IMG/VR virus record: IMGVR_UViG_3300029990_000052
Span: 1 to 23,793 of that record
Length of the DNA stretch: 23,793 nt
Reading direction: 5' to 3' (one strand)
DNA from: a virus
Position numbers and translations under genes: made by a program. Positions within the stretch are counted from its first letter, which is position 1. The number at the start of each line of letters is the position of its first letter. The notes beneath the pieces were generated by a model that was given only the letters and a program-made list of their open reading frames with translations, ran no database searches and had not been told where the DNA came from. Below, one piece after another: positions 15,233-22,249 of this stretch.

Positions 15233-16072
15233 AGCGGGTTTTCCTTGTCGGGAGGGGTTTAAAAAAGAGGGGATGCCAGAGAGTTGGGTAATAAGCGCTT
15301 CCAGCGAACCTAACCGGTCCGCCATGCCCACGGCAATGGCATCACCGGCAATATGCATGCCACCCAAGCCAAAATTGGCGATAACAGCCTCGCGCGTGGT
15401 AGCGCGATAATCCATCACGGCGGTTATAAAAACTTCCGCCAGGTTATCGACGGTTTTTTGATTCTGGGCTTTGCCTATATCGCTGGCCGGGTCAGCATGT
15501 TTAAGCGGCGATTGGCTGCTGATAAATTTGATGGTGTTCTCGTCATCATTAATCGAGGCTTGCATGACTACGCCGATTGAACCCACCCGCGCGGTATTGC
15601 TGACCACGATTTCACCGGCGGCTGAAGCAATCCAGTAAGCGGCGGACGCGCCGATATCTGATATATAAGCAGTAACGGGTTTAATGGCAGTGGCGGCGCG
15701 TACTTGGGCGGCGAATTCCGATACGCCGGCGACTTGACCGCCGGGACTGTCGATTTCAAGAATAATGGCTTTTACGGCGGGATCATCAACGGCGGTTTGC
15801 AGATCAGTGGCGAGCGTTTGAATCGAAGTCGCGCCGGATATTTGCGTGAACAAATCCGCATAGCGAAAAATAGGGCCGATCACCGGGACTAATGCCACGC
15901 CATCACGTAAAGAGGAAGAATGCGTGTTGGCAAGGGGTTTGCCCAGCCGGGTCGCGACCGCTTCAGGATCGCCGAAGCCTTGCGCGATGGCGATAACCTG
16001 ATTCAGCGCTTCCGGGGTGATGGCCCAAAGCGAGCTTTGCAAAGCTTTTAATACATGGGAGTGTGGTTTCAT
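14732..16072 (-). CDS. S49-family head maturation protease with C-terminal scaffold region
   Basis: 446 residues from ATG 16072, with GAGCGGA upstream. Residues 60-265 form an SppA/ClpP-like domain: I-L-E-I-D-S-P-G-G-Q-V-A-G near 104-116, nucleophile Ser143 in D-I-G-A-S-A-A-Y-W, R-V-G-S-I-G-V near 162-168, and Lys191 (P-L-K-H-A-D-P) as the likely general base. Residues 281-446 are the scaffold part, also made from an internal start. This is the lambda C/Nu3 arrangement: the protease removes scaffold from the procapsid and digests itself. It precedes the decoration and capsid genes with a one-base overlap. A small inverted repeat (16077-16096) covers its ribosome-binding site. Confidence 0.9.
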   Translation of the reverse strand: MKPHSHVLKALQSSLWAITPEALNQVIAIAQGFGDPEAVATRLGKPLANTHSSSLRDGVALVPVIGPIFRYADLFTQISGATSIQTLATDLQTAVDDPAVKAIILEIDSPGGQVAGVSEFAAQVRAATAIKPVTAYISDIGASAAYWIASAAGEIVVSNTARVGSIGVVMQASINDDENTIKFISSQSPLKHADPASDIGKAQNQKTVDNLAEVFITAVMDYRATTREAVIANFGLGGMHIAGDAIAVGMADRLGSLEALITQLSGIPSFLNPSRQGKPAMNQPQTLTKESLFAEQPDFAKTLTDEYYQAGLSVGIAQGAENERARIQGIEALATLGHDALIAQFKFDGKTTAAEAALKILGAEKTAREAMSVKLSDDTPKPVPHAAPAFNDDNADKTTQLTGKDLWEHQYKTDATLKAEFPTMTSYVAYQTAVEKGLVKRLGATA

Positions 16073-16496
16073 TTCCGCTCACGTTTGCAAGTGAGCAGGT
16101 AGAGTGACATAAAGTTTGTGCCATTTGCACATGAGTTTTGGCACTAATTCAAAAAACCGCGAAATAACGCGATAGCGGCACGAAAATTGAAAATGAATAT
16201 GAAGGGCTGGGATGAATTGGCTAAAAATTGGACAATCTGACAAAACAGATTATTTATCAAAATATTACCCGGTAAAAACAGGCGAAATAAGGCGGGTTAT
16301 CCACAAAATTTGTGGATAAGTTTTTCGCCACAGATTTACCTGATTAGCTAGCTTATCCGCGTGCAGTTGATGATGCGGTCGAATAAACCGGCGTTTTTAA
16401 AAAAAATTTTCCGGTTGAATGCCCGTGGGAATTCGAGCAGATTATTGATGTTGGATTTTTTCCGGATTGAGTTTAAATTCCCAGACGGAACATGTT
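16073..16496. other. Non-coding AT-rich block upstream of the protease gene
   Basis: 424 bases without a convincing gene. It contains GCTCAC/GTGAGC (16077-16082, 16091-16096) over the protease ribosome-binding site, a GTGCCA/TGGCAC dyad (16118-16123, 16139-16144), the DnaA-box palindrome (16297-16319) and an AACCGG/CCGGTT dyad around an A/T run (16386-16416). A 35-codon plus-strand frame with AAGGG (16212-16319) is possible but unproven. No clear sigma-70 promoter toward the protease gene was found. Confidence 0.6.
16297..16319. promoter_or_regulatory. Palindromic pair of consensus DnaA boxes
   Basis: Inverted arms of 11 bases around a single central base contain TTATCCACA (16297-16305) and TGTGGATAA (16311-16319), both exact matches to the DnaA box TTATNCACA in opposite orientation. 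Outer arms GGCGAAA (16281-16287) and TTTCGCC (16323-16329) extend the dyad. A near-match, TTATCCGCG, lies about 30 bases to the right. On the plus strand the hairpin is followed by GTTTTT, so it could instead act as a weak intrinsic terminator. Confidence 0.6.
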
Positions 16497-16868
16497 TTAT
16501 GGCTTCAACCCTGCCGCCGCCCCTTTAACCGCGCCCTCGACAATCGTCGATATAAATTGATTGGCTTGCTCCATCCCGGCGGTTTGGTTAGAATCCGACG
16601 AACCTAAAGCAAAACTGCGACTACCATCCTTATTGACCGAGCCGGAGAAATCCTTAACAGCGGTGTCCGTGCCAAACTTACATATCCAGGCATGGGTCTC
16701 GGAACCGTCGGAGAATTTACCTGTATAATTTTTGATACTGCATCCAAATAAAACAAATAGCAAAAACCAAAGAATCAAACTAAAAAAACAAACAGATATA
16801 AATCTGAAAGATATTTTTAATAGAGGTTTTGTCTGGGGCAGGTTTTCTATTTCAAAATGATGTCGCAT
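16497..16868 (-). CDS. Putative phage-encoded lipoprotein (123 aa)
   Basis: ATG 16868 follows AGGA by 8 bases. After a charged 20-residue N-terminus comes a long hydrophobic segment (F-I-S-V-C-F-F-S-L-I-L-W-F-L-L-F-V-L-F-G-C) ending in the lipobox-like L-F-G-C at about Cys43. The remainder (G-K-F-S-D-G-S-E-T-H-A-W-I-C-K-F-G, then I-S-T-I-V-E-G-A-V-K-G-A-A-A-G) would face the periplasm or outer membrane. The N-region is longer than in standard lipoproteins, so a plain membrane anchor is possible. The gene is more AT-rich than its neighbours and lies between portal and protease, where lambda-type phages have no gene; it looks like a moron. Small phage lipoproteins often block superinfection, but no such family is recognised here. 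Confidence 0.65.
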   Translation of the reverse strand: MRHHFEIENLPQTKPLLKISFRFISVCFFSLILWFLLFVLFGCSIKNYTGKFSDGSETHAWICKFGTDTAVKDFSGSVNKDGSRSFALGSSDSNQTAGMEQANQFISTIVEGAVKGAAAGLKP

Positions 16869-16881
16869 CGGCTATTCCTGA

Positions 16882-17115
16882 TTACGGGTTATGTTTGCAA
16901 GCGGGTAGGGGCAGTTTGAAATTAATTTGATCAACACACGCGGATGAATAATTACCATCCCAGTCGCTATTAATTAAATTTCCATGCATGGCATCAAATA
17001 CAGCAATATCACAACAATATACCGGCTTATTTCCGGCCATAGCCCTGATTTTTTGCTCATTGGTAGAGCCGATTTTGGTATTTTTTGATAACGTACAGTA
17101 ATATATCAATACCAA
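16882..17115 (-). CDS. Hypothetical small Cys-containing protein (up to 77 aa), TTG start
   Basis: The frame begins two bases after the portal stop with TTG 17115, preceded by GGGG at a suitable distance; the first ATG (M-A-G-N-K-P-V-Y-C-C-D) is 25 codons later. The sequence includes K-N-T-K-I-G-S-T-N-E-Q-K-I, then Y-C-C-D-I-A-V-F-D-A-M-H-G and C-V-D-Q-I-N-F-K-L-P-L-P-A-C, with five cysteines in all. No family recognised. It precedes the lipoprotein gene by 13 bases and probably forms one accessory unit with it. Coding status is moderately supported by its tight placement. Confidence 0.5.
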   Translation of the reverse strand: MVLIYYCTLSKNTKIGSTNEQKIRAMAGNKPVYCCDIAVFDAMHGNLINSDWDGNYSSACVDQINFKLPLPACKHNP

Positions 17116-17116
17116 T

Positions 17117-18679
17117 TTACTGCCCCGCCAATGTGGGTATTATTGCCTGTTCCAGGCCCGCCCCGACACGCATTTTATGTTCATTGGCTCGCGCTTTATG
17201 TTTGCCCCACCAATCCAGACCATCATGCAAAACGGATTCATTTGCAATTGTTGATATGCCGATATCAATACGATCTCTGGCGGCGGCAACTTCGCGTTGC
17301 GGGTCTATCGCCCCCGGACCGTCCCCGATCCAATCCGAACTTTCCCAGTAGGCACGTAATACCGGGTCTTCAAAAAAACCCCGCGCCTGAATCGTTCCGG
17401 CGGAAATTTCACGCGCCAGCCATTCGCTGTAAACAGGTCCGCAAAAATAACTGGCCAGAAATTCGCGGCGTATTTTAAACAGCCGCCAGGCGTCTAACAG
17501 GGCCGCGCGGGCGGCGCTGTAACTGGAGGTGAAGTGCTTTATCAAAACCTCAAACGGCAAGCCGAGTTCCACGCCGATTTGCCGCAAAATAGCCTGTACG
17601 AACGGATCGAATTCCGAGTTGGGACGGCCCGGATTGGATTCGATCACTTCCTCGCCCGGTAACAGGTTGACCGCTTTGCCGGGGCCGTCCAATCCGGCAG
17701 GTGGATAATTTCCGGTCCATTTTCCCGCCGCATCCATATAATTTTTTCTACCGTCGTCATCGAACAGATCCCCGAACGCGGTGGGGTCCATCTTCAGGAA
17801 CACGGCAAACGCGCCGGAGACAACAGCGGCTTGCAGTTCAGCATCGGTATAACGGGCCAGTTGTTTTAACGGCTCTATCACCGGCGCTAATAACGGCACG
17901 CCGCGCACTTGTCCGGGCCGTAAACGTTCATAAAGATGAATGACGTTGCGGCGGCCTGTTTTAACCCCGAATGCCTCCACAATCGTCCAGGTGCGCTTTA
18001 AACCCGGTTTCCAGGTTGTCGGATGCTGGTTGCAAATATGGTAGCGCAGCGGCGCGCCGTTGCCGTCTATTTCAATACCGGCAATCAGGGTGGCGGTGTC
18101 GCGAACATCATTCTCGTTGCAGACCCGGTCCGCTTCGATTAACTGGATAGCCGGGACGCTGCGATTACCGCGTTTGGATTCAGTGAGGATGGAAAATATA
18201 TCGCCTGATTCCAGCATGGATCGGAATGCCAATGCCTGAATGCCGTAAAAATTTAAGCCGCGCGTGATATCGCAGTCCGTTGATTCAGCCCATAGACTGA
18301 ACCGGGAATTGATTTCATCCTGCCAAATGCCTGCCTGGCCGGATTCAAGACCTAATTTTGCACCGTCAAGATTGGCCCGCATGGTCAAACCCGTGCCGAC
18401 CACATAGGTGGTCATCGTTTTTAAAGCGCCGCCTGCGATGGGCGTGTTACGGACCAGATCACGGGAGCGGGAGCGCAGGGTGGGCAGGTCGGCGATAGTA
18501 TCGTCGCTGACATCGCCGGTTATCGGGTTATATCCGCCCAGTGCCGGACGCATCCGGGACGCGCCGTTATAACCGCCGCTTTTCTCATACGCGCCTATTA
18601 TCGCTCGGGCCTTGTAGCGTTGCACGGCGCGTTGCGGGTTGAAATATTCGATGATTTGATCGGCGAGGGTTTTTTTCAC
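17117..18679 (-). CDS. Portal protein, lambda GpB family
   Basis: 520 residues (lambda B is 533), starting at GTG 18679 with AAGGA 8 bases upstream. Diagnostic parts are the N-terminal R-Y-K-A-R-A-I-I-G-A-Y-E near residues 21-32, S-R-S-R-D-L-V-R-N-T-P-I-A-G-G-A near 70-84, V-G-T-G-L near 93-97, the clip/stem-type segment with H-L-Y-E-R-L-R-P-G-Q-V-R-G-V-P-L-L-A-P-V, and W-L-A-R-E-I near residue 427. The dodecameric portal forms the DNA entry vertex and binds terminase and connector proteins. The gene follows the endolysin gene after 29 bases rather than a connector gene directly, as in lambda. Confidence 0.93.
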   Translation of the reverse strand: MKKTLADQIIEYFNPQRAVQRYKARAIIGAYEKSGGYNGASRMRPALGGYNPITGDVSDDTIADLPTLRSRSRDLVRNTPIAGGALKTMTTYVVGTGLTMRANLDGAKLGLESGQAGIWQDEINSRFSLWAESTDCDITRGLNFYGIQALAFRSMLESGDIFSILTESKRGNRSVPAIQLIEADRVCNENDVRDTATLIAGIEIDGNGAPLRYHICNQHPTTWKPGLKRTWTIVEAFGVKTGRRNVIHLYERLRPGQVRGVPLLAPVIEPLKQLARYTDAELQAAVVSGAFAVFLKMDPTAFGDLFDDDGRKNYMDAAGKWTGNYPPAGLDGPGKAVNLLPGEEVIESNPGRPNSEFDPFVQAILRQIGVELGLPFEVLIKHFTSSYSAARAALLDAWRLFKIRREFLASYFCGPVYSEWLAREISAGTIQARGFFEDPVLRAYWESSDWIGDGPGAIDPQREVAAARDRIDIGISTIANESVLHDGLDWWGKHKARANEHKMRVGAGLEQAIIPTLAGQ

Positions 18680-18708
18680 GGTGCTTTTCCTTTTCAGCTA
18701 CTTTCGGG

Positions 18709-19125
18709 TTATGCCAGGTGTTTACCGGCTTGGAAATCAGCCAGGGTTAAACCTCCGGTCGCCTGGCAATGACATTTCTCCGTAAACTTGGTCCAACGGC
18801 CCGCCCATTCAAGGCCCACGCTTTCAGCTATCTTTCCGCAGTGTTCCCAAGTCTTGGCATTATCCCAAACTGCTTTGCCGCCGACTATTGGCACAAAATC
18901 AAAAGCGCATTTCCAGTTGTGGTGACTAAATCCACCTTTGGCATTAGTTACTTTCAAGCCCGGTATTGTTCTGCCTTTTGCGTAAAGCGCGTTTTGCGCT
19001 TCAATATCGCGGTAAGTGCTGGTAATAATGACATCGATTCCCTGTTTTTTACAGGCATCAATGAAGGCTATGCAAAGGGCGGCCACATGGGGGTTTAAAT
19101 CGTCGATAGCACGGCTGTTTACCAT
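18709..19125 (-). CDS. M15-family peptidoglycan peptidase (endolysin)
   Basis: 138 residues from ATG 19125, which overlaps the stop of the preceding gene (ATGGTAA); a longer frame to 19185 lies inside that gene. Motifs fit M15C L-Ala-D-Glu peptidases: S-T-Y-R-D near residues 36-40, S-H-H-N-W-K-C-A-F-D (67-76) with zinc ligands His69 and Asp76, G-L-E-W-A-G-R-W near 104-111 carrying the catalytic Glu106, and His119. The usual Gly of S-x-H-x-x-G-x-A-x-D is Lys72. No signal peptide is present, so release needs a holin. It would cleave the peptide stems of peptidoglycan at lysis. Its place between the connector and portal genes is unusual. An entry-related virion enzyme is a less likely alternative. 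Confidence 0.87.
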   Translation of the reverse strand: MVNSRAIDDLNPHVAALCIAFIDACKKQGIDVIITSTYRDIEAQNALYAKGRTIPGLKVTNAKGGFSHHNWKCAFDFVPIVGGKAVWDNAKTWEHCGKIAESVGLEWAGRWTKFTEKCHCQATGGLTLADFQAGKHLA

Positions 19126-19346
19126 TGAGGCGTTACCGTGCGCGAGCGACTGCCTCTTGTTTGCGCGGCACTCAATTCCTGACATTTACGTTGCCAGTAA
19201 TCAATGCTGTTGCGCACTTCAAGGGCATCGGCCCGCGTTAAAAAGCGTTCGCCGAATTTAACCGTCTGGCCGGTTTGCAGTTCGGTATCGGCGGCCATCC
19301 ATTCCGTTAATTTTGCTTCAGCCTGGTCTAACGTTAAGCCTGCCAT
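19119..19346 (-). CDS. Small gpW-position head-tail connector-type protein
   Basis: 75 residues from ATG 19346 with AAGGATT upstream. It begins M-A-G-L-T-L-D-Q-A-E-A-K-L-T-E-W, continues with Q-T-V-K-F-G-E-R-F-L-T-R-A-D-A-L-E-V-R-N-S-I-D-Y-W and ends in a basic tail (R-G-S-R-S-R-T-V). The helix-hairpin-helix arrangement and its place between large terminase and portal match lambda W and related small proteins (DUF6148-like, from memory). W-type proteins bind below the portal after packaging and stop DNA leaking. Its stop overlaps the endolysin start by seven bases. Confidence 0.8.
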   Translation of the reverse strand: MAGLTLDQAEAKLTEWMAADTELQTGQTVKFGERFLTRADALEVRNSIDYWQRKCQELSAAQTRGSRSRTVTPQW

Positions 19347-19349
19347 GAT

Positions 19350-19619
19350 TCAATCCTTGTTTTTGTGATTGATGAGATTGTAAATGGTGCGGCGGGGTAT
19401 GCCGTGCAGTTGTTCGATTTGCTGAATACTGCGCCCGGCGCTCAGTTCATTATTGATGGTTTGTTTTTTGCTGTCAATTAGGGCGCAGCGTTTGGCTATA
19501 TAGGCTTGTTCGCCGCCCCATTGCTGCCGGATATGTTGTTCAATATCGCGGGCAGTCTCCGGCGTTATGGCGGCGCGTTCCATAAATGTCGTGATAATGC
19601 TCGCTATGATGTCGGTCAT
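19350..19619 (-). CDS. Mor/C-family-like DNA-binding regulator
   Basis: 89 residues; ATG 19619 overlaps the preceding stop by one base (TAATG). The central segment I-R-Q-Q-W-G-G-E-Q-A-Y-I-A-K-R (about 28-42) matches the beta-strand region of Mu Mor and C proteins (W/F-G-G-x-x-x-Y-I-P-K), and the end S-I-Q-Q-I-E-Q-L-H-G-I-P-R-R-T-I-Y-N-L-I is a helix-turn-helix. Mor and C are dimeric activators of Mu middle and late promoters. Here the gene lies inside the late operon, so it might amplify late transcription or act as a packaging-associated DNA-binding protein. Family membership is by motif only. Confidence 0.78.
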   Translation of the reverse strand: MTDIIASIITTFMERAAITPETARDIEQHIRQQWGGEQAYIAKRCALIDSKKQTINNELSAGRSIQQIEQLHGIPRRTIYNLINHKNKD

Positions 19620-19975
19620 TATGGACGGGTAATTTTTTGTATTTCATCAACAGTGAAAAAAGCGACCGGGGCATTAAGGTCCAGCCAGTCGCTTATCAGT
19701 TTTTCAAATTCCGCCAGTTTTAAAGTATTGTCCTGTATCTGTTTCAACCAATTGAAAGCCGGTTCCCCGCATTCTTCAAAGGCGTTTTCTCCGATGACTT
19801 CAAGTAAGTCACGGCCATTAACAAAATCGTGAGCCGTAAAGGGCGTATTAATGCCGACCGAGACGGAATCTACATCCGGGTTATCATAAAAGGCGGCTTC
19901 GGCGGCGACCGCATAGCTGTCAAAGTCGCCGTCAAAATGTTCTTCATCCAGGCTGTAACTGTACTTGAAATTCAT
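19619..19975 (-). CDS. Hypothetical acidic protein (118 aa)
   Basis: ATG 19975 overlaps the previous stop as ATGA. The protein is acidic: Y-S-L-D-E-E-H-F-D-G-D-F-D-S-Y near residues 7-21, A-A-E-A-A-F-Y-D-N-P-D-V-D, then helical F-N-W-L-K-Q-I-Q-D-N-T-L-K-L-A-E-F-E-K-L-I-S-D-W-L. No signal peptide or membrane segment. No family recognised. The overlaps on both sides place it firmly in the operon. The acidity could suit a DNA-mimic or protein-binding role, but nothing shows that directly. Confidence 0.72.
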   Translation of the reverse strand: MNFKYSYSLDEEHFDGDFDSYAVAAEAAFYDNPDVDSVSVGINTPFTAHDFVNGRDLLEVIGENAFEECGEPAFNWLKQIQDNTLKLAEFEKLISDWLDLNAPVAFFTVDEIQKITRP

Positions 19976-20208
19976 AACCAGCTTTCTACGATTTTGGGGT
20001 CATCATCGGGCCATTTTTGAATCCGGGTAGTCAGTGAATTAATTTGAATGGCCGGATTATCTGATAAATTTTGAATTATTTTACGCAAGTCCGGCAGGGT
20101 TGCAGCGATCATAATTTCCCCCGTTGGCTGGTCCAAAACAAACTTCCTGGCGACAAAACTATCAGGGAAATCGCTTGGGTGATCGTAGATGGTCCATATT
20201 TCCAGCAT
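19972..20208 (-). CDS. Conserved small hypothetical protein (78 aa)
   Basis: ATG 20208 directly follows the large terminase stop, with GGGGA upstream. The sequence I-W-T-I-Y-D-H-P-S-D-F-P-D-S-F-V-A-R-K-F near residues 4-23 and the ending D-D-D-P-K-I-V-E-S-W-L match a widespread family of short bacterial and phage proteins of unknown function that I recall by this Y-D-H-P motif. Its stop overlaps the next start. No function can be assigned. Confidence 0.75.
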   Translation of the reverse strand: MLEIWTIYDHPSDFPDSFVARKFVLDQPTGEIMIAATLPDLRKIIQNLSDNPAIQINSLTTRIQKWPDDDPKIVESWL

Positions 20209-22119
20209 TTATTTTCGTCCCCAACCTGCCAGATTAATGCCGCCACTGTTAATCACCGTTTCAATATCCGGCAATTTACTTCGCGTTTCTTCATCCAAAG
20301 CATGGCCGTATTTATCCAGCAATTCATCCCAACGGGCTTTGGTGTGCAAATGCAGTCTTAAGTCCTGATGGTGCGCGGCGGCATAGGCATAAACAAAAGT
20401 ATCAAGTGGCTCATTTCTTGCTCCGCGCTTCTTGATAAAGCGGTTGGCGCGTGGGTCGAAGGTTTCCGATGTTATACCACTGAAAAAATACTGTGGCAAA
20501 TCATCGCTGAAATGCACCATGCGCTCATGCTGCTCTTTATCACCATCGGTGGCAAGACGGCCATACAGGACGTTTTTAATGGCTACGGTGCCGACGTGCT
20601 GGATATGCACGCCTTTTTTCATCAGTTGCCCGCGCCAGTTGACATCCTGGGCTTTGGGTTTGGACAAAACCGGCGCATTGTTCGGGATGGCCCCAAAAAT
20701 GACCATAGGGCGGCGTATCATCCTCCGGCGTACATAGTCCTTGACTGCTTCGGTTCTGTGGCCGCCTGCGTCGATTGCGGTGGCTTCTATGCCTAACCTG
20801 TGGCCGTTAACATGTTCTATCGGTTTGTTAAGCAGTTCGGTTAACGCGACCCAGACGCCATCATCCGCCGGATCGCCCATAAGTTCCACATAATCCAGCA
20901 CCCAACACGCCATGCCTTTACCCCAGCCGACGATCTGCACGGCCAGGCGGTTGTCTTGGGTGTCAACGCCTGCCGTGACCGCGCACACGCCCAAAGGGGC
21001 CACTCTGAGGCGGTACGGCTCGACACGGTCGGCGATGACATTCATTTTAACTGCCCGCATGCTGGGGTCTTCCCAGGCGACGGCGAGGCGGCTGTTTAAA
21101 AAACTTTTTAATCTGGCTATGTCGTTATACGCCTGTAACCACATATCGACCAGGGTTGCCCAGCGCGGACCCAGGCCGATCTGGTAATACAGGGCGTTGA
21201 TGTGGTAGCCGCGCAGCTTGGGTCCGGGATGGGTGGCGATCCAGCGGCCTTTTTTGATCATTTCGGTTTTATAGTGTTCTTCGATCTCGCAGGCGCATTC
21301 GGGACAGACATACCGGGCGTCATGACCGCCTTCGCTCCAGTGCAGGCCGGACCATTCAAACAGGATTTCTTCATTGCAATGCGGGCAGGGCATGAAGTAT
21401 TTGCGCTGGTCGGATTTTTCGTAAAGTTCCTCAGTACGGCAAATGCCTTTAATGCCGGGGGAGGATATGTACAGGCGCTTGTAGTTAGCCGGAAAGGCGG
21501 AGGTGCGATCTTCGAGCAGCATCAAGGGATCATCGCCGGTGACCAGGTTACCGGCAAACTCGGTCAGTTCATCAACGATCAGGAATTTAACAGTGGTGGA
21601 TTTCAGGCGGCTTGGGGATCCGGCATGTTCAAGATAGAGTTGACCGCCGATAAAGTCTTTAAACTCTTTGGTATTGGCGCTGTTGCGGCTGTTTTGCGAG
21701 GTTAATACCGCTTGCACGGCGGGCGTTTCTTCGATCATGGGGTTAAGTTTTTGCGCGATCCATTTGTTCATGCCGACTTCGCCGGGCAGGCAGACCATCA
21801 CGGGGCCGGAGCCGTTGGCCATGAAGTAGGCTAGGGCGTGGGTGGCCACGGTGGTTTTGCCAAATTGGATGGGGAACATTAACACCACATCCTTGACGGT
21901 GGAACGCGCGGACATGCAATCCATCGGTTCGCGCAATGGCGGGTTGCGGTCGGTATGGAATGGCCCCGGCTCGGCGCTGCCTTTTTTGGACAGGCGGATT
22001 TCGGCGTCGGAAAATTCGGACACGGTTTGGATTTTACGCGGCGCGAAGGCGCGGGCACGGGTGGCGTGGATCAGGCGGGCGGCGTTGGGGTAGGCCGTTG
22101 GGGTTTGTTCTATCTGCAT
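20209..22119 (-). CDS. terL: Terminase large subunit, lambda GpA family
   Basis: 636 residues from ATG 22119, which has GGTGG three bases upstream; a GTG at 22125 would add two residues. ATPase part: Walker A-like F-P-I-Q-F-G-K-T-T with Lys88, Walker B-like L-I-V-D-E-L-T-E near residues 183-190. Two cysteine pairs (C-P-H-C near 243 and C-P-E-C near 273) form the zinc-binding insertion of this family. Nuclease part: A-G-V-D-T-Q-D-N-R-L near 388 and A-I-D-A-G-G-H-R-T-E-A-V near 448 supply acidic metal ligands. Length agrees with lambda A (641). It cuts concatemers and drives DNA into the procapsid through the portal. A BrnTA cassette separates it from its small-subunit partner. Confidence 0.95.
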   Translation of the reverse strand: MQIEQTPTAYPNAARLIHATRARAFAPRKIQTVSEFSDAEIRLSKKGSAEPGPFHTDRNPPLREPMDCMSARSTVKDVVLMFPIQFGKTTVATHALAYFMANGSGPVMVCLPGEVGMNKWIAQKLNPMIEETPAVQAVLTSQNSRNSANTKEFKDFIGGQLYLEHAGSPSRLKSTTVKFLIVDELTEFAGNLVTGDDPLMLLEDRTSAFPANYKRLYISSPGIKGICRTEELYEKSDQRKYFMPCPHCNEEILFEWSGLHWSEGGHDARYVCPECACEIEEHYKTEMIKKGRWIATHPGPKLRGYHINALYYQIGLGPRWATLVDMWLQAYNDIARLKSFLNSRLAVAWEDPSMRAVKMNVIADRVEPYRLRVAPLGVCAVTAGVDTQDNRLAVQIVGWGKGMACWVLDYVELMGDPADDGVWVALTELLNKPIEHVNGHRLGIEATAIDAGGHRTEAVKDYVRRRMIRRPMVIFGAIPNNAPVLSKPKAQDVNWRGQLMKKGVHIQHVGTVAIKNVLYGRLATDGDKEQHERMVHFSDDLPQYFFSGITSETFDPRANRFIKKRGARNEPLDTFVYAYAAAHHQDLRLHLHTKARWDELLDKYGHALDEETRSKLPDIETVINSGGINLAGWGRK

Positions 22120-22144
22120 AGCCACCGAATTAAAAAAGAGGATG

Positions 22145-22176
22145 TTATCAGCAGATTGGGCTTGGAAGGCTGATAA
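22145..22176. promoter_or_regulatory. 8-bp inverted repeat upstream of large terminase
   Basis: Perfect arms TTATCAGC (22145-22152) and GCTGATAA (22169-22176) enclose 16 bases. On the minus strand the dyad is followed after 8 bases by TTTTTT and then the terL ribosome-binding site. It could be an operator or an attenuator between cassette and terL; no direct evidence separates these. Confidence 0.35.
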
Positions 22177-22180
22177 TAAA

Positions 22181-22200
22181 TCATGATTTAGCCATCCCGT
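22181..22200. repeat. Direct repeat, left copy, bounding the BrnTA cassette
   Basis: TCATGATTTAGCCATCCCGT matches 22810-22829 at 19 of 20 positions. On the minus strand it reads as the last codons of the small terminase (G-M-A-K-S-stop instead of G-M-G-K-S-stop), so it is a duplicate of that gene's 3' end. Confidence 0.85.
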
Positions 22201-22214
22201 AGCGCGTACATGGC

Positions 22215-22243
22215 TTTACATTTCTATTTTTTGCATCTACAAT
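22215..22243 (+). promoter_or_regulatory. Sigma-70 promoter of brnTA
   Basis: TTTACA (22215-22220) and TACAAT (22238-22243) are separated by exactly 17 bases. The predicted transcription start, 6-8 bases after the -10 element, falls at or next to the brnT ATG (22250), which implies a leaderless or nearly leaderless mRNA. In known brnTA operons the BrnA-BrnT complex represses this promoter. Confidence 0.7.
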
Positions 22244-22249
22244 TTGCTT

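Noticed and set aside
21202-21705. 167-codon plus-strand frame opposite large terminase
   Set aside because: Antisense shadow of a well-identified gene with no family features.
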